This document shows, piece by piece, positions 53,139 through 57,591 of a stretch of DNA of 57,591 bases; position 1 is the stretch's first letter, and every line of letters starts with the position of its first letter. The stretch is taken from contig JAJFGN010000012.1 in assembly GCA_021776115.1 (NCBI GenBank), forward strand, positions 1 to 57,591, given 5' to 3'. This DNA comes from Kiloniellaceae bacterium (GTDB lineage Bacteria > Pseudomonadota > Alphaproteobacteria > Kiloniellales > J153). Position numbers and translations under genes: made by a program. Under the pieces are notes generated by a model, which was given only the letters and a program-made list of their open reading frames with translations, ran no database searches and was not told the DNA's origin.

Positions 53139-53228
53139 GACGAGGAAAACCCTAGCCGGCATTGTCTCAGATTGAAGTCTGATGGGTTGCATGTCGCCGT
53201 TGACCGAGATCAAGGCGGCCAGCGGTAA

Positions 53229-54074
53229 TCCGGTCTAAGTCACGCCGCCGCCAAGCCGGTCGCGCTCTACCGGCCCTTCCGGCAGATCGCCGATACGCTG
53301 AGCCGGCGCGGTATCGCCGTTTTACGCCTCGACGATCGCAGTACCGGCTGTTCGGGCGGCGGATCTTTATCCGTAGCCAGCACCGCCGCTCGGGCTGACG
53401 ATACACGGGCGGCTCTGAAGTTCCTGCGCGCTAGGCAGAAGTTCCTGCGCGCTAGGCAGAGAATTGCCCCACGCCGGCTCGGCCTGGTTGGGATCAGCGA
53501 AGGCGCCACCGTCGCCGTCATGATCGCGGCGACGGATCACGCTTTGCGCGGCGTGGTGACGATGGCAGGACCGGCGAGCCCGGGCTGGCAAATCTGGGCC
53601 TATCAGACCCGCTACAAGATTTCACTGGGGGAAGAGATGAGCCGCGCCCAAAAGCAGCGCTGGCGGGCAGGCGAAGATCCGGAACGCATTCTCAAGGAAC
53701 GGGTTACCGAGGCCCGCGCGCACGTTCGCGGAGGCGAAGCCAACCCCTGGTGGACCTTTTTCTTCGATTACGACCCGTTGACCGCGGCGCGAAAAGTCGC
53801 CAGCCCGGTCCTGATACTCCATGGCGACCGCGACAGCAATGTGCCGGTTAGCCACGCGTCCAAGCTCGCCCAGGCGATCAGGTCGAGTGGCAACCCGGAT
53901 GTCACGGTGGCGATATTTCCCGACCACAATCATCTGTTCCTGCCCGACAAACACGGGGGTTTTCGGCGCTACGGACAGTTATTGGCGCATACCAATCAGA
54001 TCCCCGAGTACGTCCTCGACAATATCGCCAACTGGCTGGTCCATCGCTTGGCCGTCGCGGCCGAGGGGAATTGA
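53229..54074 (+). pseudogene. Alpha/beta hydrolase remnant, 5' truncated
   Basis: The frame is open from after a TAA at 53226 to 54074 and reads as an alpha/beta hydrolase: PFRQIADTLSRRGIAVLRLD, then DDRSTGCSGGG, the nucleophile elbow GLVGISEGATVAV, and catalytic SPVLILHGDRDSNVP and FPDHNHLF. No usual start codon occurs before the ATG at 53520, which lies downstream of the nucleophile, and the N-terminal strands with the oxyanion loop are missing. The part before the nucleophile also has an exact 21-bp tandem duplication. It looks like a decaying gene. A functional shorter product from 53520 is unlikely. Confidence 0.7.
53418..53459 (+). repeat. Exact 21-bp tandem duplication inside the hydrolase remnant
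   Basis: Bases 53418-53438 are repeated without change at 53439-53459, duplicating the residues KFLRARQ. The frame is kept because 21 is a multiple of three. A perfect copy suggests that the event is recent. Confidence 0.9.
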
Positions 54075-54222
54075 GACTCGCAAGCGCAAGCTATTGACCG
54101 CGTAGGCGGTCATATCCCTGATCGCCATCATCTTGGCGTTGGTTCTGCGGGATTTTAGATTGAGACACGACTCCCCGGTCCGGCCCCTGGTCCGGCCGGG
54201 CTCAATCGACTATAGGAAGGCC

Positions 54223-55767
54223 ATGAGCGCACGCCAAGAAACGCCTGGGTCCGCCGAATACGGCAACCTCTACGAGCTTTTCCGATCCCGTTTTCCGGCC
54301 GAGCGGTCGCGCGGATTCATCGTGCTGGAGGACGGCCGCGCATACAGCTACGCCGACCTCGAAGATATCTCCGGCCGCTACGCCCGCCTGCTCGCGGACT
54401 TGGGCGTCGCCAAGGGTGAGCGGGTCGCGGTTCAGGTCGAGAAATCGCCGGAGGCCATTTTTCTTTACCTCGCCTGCTTGCGCGCCGGGGCGATCATCCT
54501 GCCGCTCAATCCGGCCTACACCAAGGCCGAGGTCGGCTATTTCCTAGGCGACGCGGAGCCGAAAGTCGTGGTCTGCCGTCCGGAGGCGGAGGACGCGGTG
54601 CGAGAGGCCGCCCGTGCGGCCGGTGTCGCCCATGTCTTGACCCTGGACCAAAGCGACGGCGGATCGCTGCCCGAACGCGCCCGTGACCTCACCCCCATCG
54701 ACGGCTGCGTCGCGGCGGAGGCCGACGATGTCGCGGCGTTCCTCTATACCAGCGGCACCACCGGCCGCTCCAAGGGCGCCATGCTGACCCATCGCAACCT
54801 GGGCTCGAACGCCCTGGCCTTGCACAAGACCTGGGGCTTCCGGTCCGACGACGTGCTGCTGCACGCCCTGCCCTTGTTTCACACCCACGGCCTGTTCGTG
54901 GCCACGCATTGCGTTCTGCTGAACGGCACCGGCATGCTGTTTCTGCCCAAGTTCGATGCCGACGCCATTGTCCGTCTGTTGCCGCGTGCGACCGTGATGA
55001 TGGGCGTGCCGACCTTTTACACCCGCTTGCTCGCGCATCCCGCGTTCACGGCCGAGGTGTGCCGGAACATGCGGCTTTTCATCTCCGGGTCCGCGCCGCT
55101 GCTGGAGGAAACCTTTCATGCCTTCCGTCAGCGCACCGGGCATACGATCCTGGAACGTTACGGCATGACCGAGACCGGCATGAACACCTCCAACCCGCTC
55201 GACGGCGAACGCATCGCCGGGACGGTCGGCTTTCCCCTGCCCGGGGTCGAGGCGCGGGTGTGCGATGAAAACGGCAAGCTGCTCGGCCCCGGCGAGATCG
55301 GCGTGATCGAGGTGCGCGGACCCAACGTCTTCCTCGGCTACTGGCGCATGCCGGAGAAGACGGTGGCCGAGTTCCGGCCGGACGGATTCTTCATCACCGG
55401 CGATGTCGGCAAGATCGACGAGCGCGGCTATATCCACATCGTGGGCCGGGCCAAGGACCTGATCATCTCCGGCGGCTTCAATGTCTATCCCAAGGAGGTC
55501 GAGCTGTGTATCGACCGGATCGATGGGGTGGTCGAATCCGCCGTTATCGGCGTGCCGCATCCCGATTTCGGCGAGGCGGTCTTGGCCGTCGTCAAGCGCG
55601 CGCCGGGCCGCGACGACCTAACCGCGGATGCCGTGGTCGCGGCCTGCAAAACCGAACTCGCCAACTTCAAGGTGCCCAAGCACGCCCACTTCGTCGACGA
55701 ACTCCCGCGCAACGCCATGGGCAAGGTCCAAAAGAACGAACTGCGCGCGCGATATGCAGACGCCTAG
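54223..55767 (+). CDS. matB: Malonyl-CoA synthetase (MatB-like acyl-CoA synthetase)
   Basis: A 514-residue ANL-superfamily adenylating enzyme. ATP motif AAFLYTSGTTGRSKGAMLTHRNL (read in parts), then HALPLFHTHGLFV, GSAPLLEETFHAF, ERYGMTETGMN, GDVGKIDERGY and the C-terminal lysine in PRNAMGKVQKNELR. ERYGMTETGMNTSNPLDGERIAGTVG with HTHGLFVA and MMGVPTFYTRLL is the pattern of MatB, which activates malonate. ATG at 54223 is preceded by AGGAAGG (54214-54220). Its partner malonyl-CoA decarboxylase lies 7 kb away on the other strand. Confidence 0.87.
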   Translation: MSARQETPGSAEYGNLYELFRSRFPAERSRGFIVLEDGRAYSYADLEDISGRYARLLADLGVAKGERVAVQVEKSPEAIFLYLACLRAGAIILPLNPAYTKAEVGYFLGDAEPKVVVCRPEAEDAVREAARAAGVAHVLTLDQSDGGSLPERARDLTPIDGCVAAEADDVAAFLYTSGTTGRSKGAMLTHRNLGSNALALHKTWGFRSDDVLLHALPLFHTHGLFVATHCVLLNGTGMLFLPKFDADAIVRLLPRATVMMGVPTFYTRLLAHPAFTAEVCRNMRLFISGSAPLLEETFHAFRQRTGHTILERYGMTETGMNTSNPLDGERIAGTVGFPLPGVEARVCDENGKLLGPGEIGVIEVRGPNVFLGYWRMPEKTVAEFRPDGFFITGDVGKIDERGYIHIVGRAKDLIISGGFNVYPKEVELCIDRIDGVVESAVIGVPHPDFGEAVLAVVKRAPGRDDLTADAVVAACKTELANFKVPKHAHFVDELPRNAMGKVQKNELRARYADA

Positions 55768-56118
55768 TATCCTGGAACTGGAGTGCACCCCAATTCATTG
55801 CCGTCATCCCGGACGTTAGAGCCTGCCCCCGACAGGATCGGGGGCGAACCCGAAAATCGCTCGATTTTCGGGAGGTGAGCCTTGCGATCCGGGATCCATG
55901 TATCCGCCTGTCCGACGCCCGGATTGCGGCGCGATGGATCCCGGATCGCTGACTTTCCTTACCAAATCAGACCCCCGCTTTCGCGGAGGACTCATTTGGA
56001 CGAAAGTCGCGTCCGGGATGACGGGGGAATATTAGGCCGCGATCTGCTTCCCGCTGACATGGAATCTCGATTCGGCACGCTGCGGCGGTGCCAATGACCG
56101 GTATTGTTGGACTTCACA
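55768..56118. other. Intergenic region between convergent matB and oxidoreductase genes
   Basis: A 351-base stretch with no gene. Most of it (55802-56023) is palindromic repeat family 1, copy C. The rest has no recognisable signal. Confidence 0.5.
55802..56023. repeat. Dispersed palindromic repeat, family 1, copy C
   Basis: Opens CGTCATCCCGGACG and closes CGTCCGGGATGACG, inverted with respect to each other. Internally GATCCGGGATCCATG and ATGGATCCCGGATC form a second inverted pair, and CCCGAAAATCG/CGATTTTCGGG a third. It thus holds nested hairpins. The closing part shares words (AAATCAGA, GTCGCGTCCGGGATGACG) with copy A. Confidence 0.75.
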
Positions 56119-57447
56119 TTATCTATCCAAACCAACGCCCCGGAAACGCGACCGAACGGTGAAAAAGGCGCCGATGTCGAGGAAAGGCCGAGGCGGAATC
56201 CAGGCGCCGGGCGCTGAGGCCAGGCAATCGTCAATCAGCGGTGAATGAGCGCCACCGGCATAGTCCGCGAGCGCGGTGCCGAAGGCCGTACCTCGGCTAA
56301 CGCCGGAACCGTTATAGCCGCCGGCGAGAAAAATATTGTCCCCTTGGCGGCCAAAGAAATTGGTGCTGTTGCGGCTGATCCCTTCGACACCGGACCAGGC
56401 GTACTCGAAGGGGACATGCGCCAAGTTCGGAAAGCGCTTCTCGAATGCGGCCCGATGGATGGATTGCCGGCGCGCCAAGAGCTTATCGGACAGCAAAGCG
56501 CCGCCATGGTATTCTGCCGCGTTGCGCAAACTCATTCGCCGGTCCGCCGTCAAGCGCACAGTCGCGCCGCCGTGGTGTAGCGAGAGAAGTCCCCATTCTT
56601 TCAGGCACCCGAGGCTGGCGACCTCTTCATCGTTGAGGGCCCGGGTAAAACTGCCCGACAAGGTGCTGCCGATCAGATAGCGGCGCAGAAAGCCAAGTTT
56701 CGCCGCCTCATGGTTGACTGCCAAAACGAGTTTATCGGTCTGTACGTCGCCGTTGGGAAGCTTGAGGGTCAGCGGCGCGCCCTTCTCGATCCTGAGCACC
56801 GGGCTTCGTTCATGGAGCCGGACATTGGCGGGCAAATTGTCCGCCAGTCCGCGCACTAAGGCCGCCGGTTGCAGGAGTGCCCCCTGGTGGACGTGAACGC
56901 CGGCTTGGTAAAGGGCGGTGCCCAAACGCGCGCTCAAAGCCTGGGCATCGAGCGGCGTATGCGCGATCTCCATCGCCTCGAGATAGCGCAGGAAATGGCT
57001 GCATTCTCGAATTGCCAAGCGGTCGGCGGCGGTATGGAGAAAGCCCTCTTCGCACCATTGACAGTCAATCGCGGACTCCGCGACTTGCGCGCGCAAGAGA
57101 TCCAGACCGGCCTGGTTGATGCGATTGACCCGGCGATAGGACTCCAACCGGTCCGCCTCGAAACCACCGCCGAAATGACTGACCGCGACGGCAAAACCGG
57201 AATTGCGCCCCGAGGCGCCCTGACCGACCAAACGCGCGTCCAGCAGCATGATTTCCCGGTCCGGATGCAAGTCTGCCAGACGGCGGGCGCAGGCGAGACC
57301 GGTCACCCCGGCCCCAATCACCGCCCAAGCGACCCTGTGCGCGCCCCTTAACGGCAGGCTCGCTTGCCGTTCCGGCAGGAGTTCCGCCCAACCGTGCCGG
57401 TCCGTCGGAAAATCACCGCTGCTGCTTGTCATGGGTAAAGCCGACAT
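56119..57447 (-). CDS. FAD-dependent oxidoreductase (DAO family, amine/glycine oxidase-like)
   Basis: A 442-residue flavoprotein of the D-amino-acid oxidase family, similar in layout to gamma-glutamylputrescine oxidase PuuB. The dinucleotide motif is VAWAVIGAGVTGLACARRLA, followed by LLDARLVGQGASGRNSGF, where a histidine or the SGRN segment contacts the flavin. The C-terminal FAD motif is NIFLAGGYNGSGVSRGTAFG. The start at 57447 lies 5 bases from the end of an insertion sequence; ATG at 57432 is an alternative. A polyamine or N-methylated amino acid substrate is plausible. Confidence 0.85.
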   Translation of the reverse strand: MSALPMTSSSGDFPTDRHGWAELLPERQASLPLRGAHRVAWAVIGAGVTGLACARRLADLHPDREIMLLDARLVGQGASGRNSGFAVAVSHFGGGFEADRLESYRRVNRINQAGLDLLRAQVAESAIDCQWCEEGFLHTAADRLAIRECSHFLRYLEAMEIAHTPLDAQALSARLGTALYQAGVHVHQGALLQPAALVRGLADNLPANVRLHERSPVLRIEKGAPLTLKLPNGDVQTDKLVLAVNHEAAKLGFLRRYLIGSTLSGSFTRALNDEEVASLGCLKEWGLLSLHHGGATVRLTADRRMSLRNAAEYHGGALLSDKLLARRQSIHRAAFEKRFPNLAHVPFEYAWSGVEGISRNSTNFFGRQGDNIFLAGGYNGSGVSRGTAFGTALADYAGGAHSPLIDDCLASAPGAWIPPRPFLDIGAFFTVRSRFRGVGLDR

Positions 57448-57453
57448 TTCCTA

Positions 57454-57591
57454 GTGTCCTGATCGCGAAATTTGTTAGATCATGTAGATCATGTTTGGCA
57501 GGCTTTGGAGGACATGATCGATGGGCAAGCCAGCGGTGGCAATCGAATTGTCGGCTGGGGAACGACGGGAACTGGAGAGCCTGGCGGGGCG
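57454..57591 (+). mobile_element. IS630-type insertion sequence, left end (cut by window edge)
   Basis: The element appears to start at GTGTCCTGATCGCG right after a CTAG-type target (TA at 57452-57453), as IS630 elements insert at TA. About 67 bases of end sequence precede the transposase ATG. The right end and second inverted repeat are outside the window, so the boundary is provisional. Confidence 0.6.
57521..57591 (+). CDS. IS630-family transposase, N-terminal fragment (cut by window edge)
   Basis: The first 23 residues read MGKPAVAIELSAGERRELES, then LAGR, the typical opening of IS630-family transposases (short basic start, then LSxxERxELExLxR leading into the helix-turn-helix). The ribosome site is GGAGGAC a few bases upstream. 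The DDE catalytic part is beyond the window. Confidence 0.75.
   Translation, partial: MGKPAVAIELSAGERRELESLAG

Noticed and set aside
53520-54074. Intact 184-residue hydrolase starting at 53520
   Set aside because: That start lies after the nucleophile motif GISEGA, so the product would lack its catalytic serine; the frame continues upstream with good homology, hence a truncated gene.

Overview
The window reads as chromosomal DNA of a high-GC alphaproteobacterium, most likely of the Rhodospirillales. The basis is the gene order rpiB-glyA-nrdR-ribD-ribE-ribBX-ribH-nusB-thiL, a K+-independent H+-pyrophosphatase, a Ros/MucR regulator, an LdtR-type MarR regulator, SAM-II-type riboswitches and dispersed palindromic repeats of a kind common in that class. 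No rRNA, tRNA, CRISPR array or phage was seen. The left edge cuts bamE and the right edge cuts an IS630-type insertion sequence.

Layout. 1-10.6 kb: the end of bamE (+), then on the minus strand a one-carbon, riboflavin and thiamine block (rpiB, glyA, nrdR, ribD, ribE, ribBX, ribH, nusB, thiL), a FliL-like membrane protein and hppA. 10.8-17.1 kb: mucR (+), then a branched-chain amino acid ABC operon on the minus strand (livH-livM-livG-livF-small membrane protein-livK) closed by a strong terminator. 17.6-23.6 kb: an orphan histidine kinase with a CxxCH haem-type sensor domain, glutaryl-CoA dehydrogenase, a single-domain protoglobin, an LdtR-like regulator and an amidohydrolase. 23.7-29.0 kb: a valine/isobutyryl-CoA block (icmF, 3-hydroxyisobutyryl-CoA hydrolase, mmsB). 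29.2-30.9 kb: a divergent gst/marR pair with a palindromic operator, and an HU-like protein. 31.3-35.2 kb: an acetoin dehydrogenase operon acoABC and a PEP-CTERM protein.

35.7-38.8 kb is the most striking stretch. Two SAM-II-type riboswitch aptamers stand in tandem, separated by an intrinsic terminator, in front of an osmC-metY-metA operon. 38.9-40.6 kb is a small lower-GC island with a HEPN-domain protein and a HigBA toxin-antitoxin pair with a double palindromic operator. 40.7-43.3 kb holds hemB, a lone cheZ and a DUF3105 protein. 43.3-55.8 kb is a catabolic region: hydrolase, ornithine/lysine decarboxylase, malonyl-CoA decarboxylase, TauD-family dioxygenase, a DctPQM TRAP transporter, a translationally coupled pair of hydrolases, a broken hydrolase gene and malonyl-CoA synthetase. 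Together these suggest malonate uptake, activation and decarboxylation. The window ends with a FAD-dependent amine oxidase whose upstream region is interrupted by the IS.

All calls come from reading translations and sequence by eye. No database search or folding program was run.
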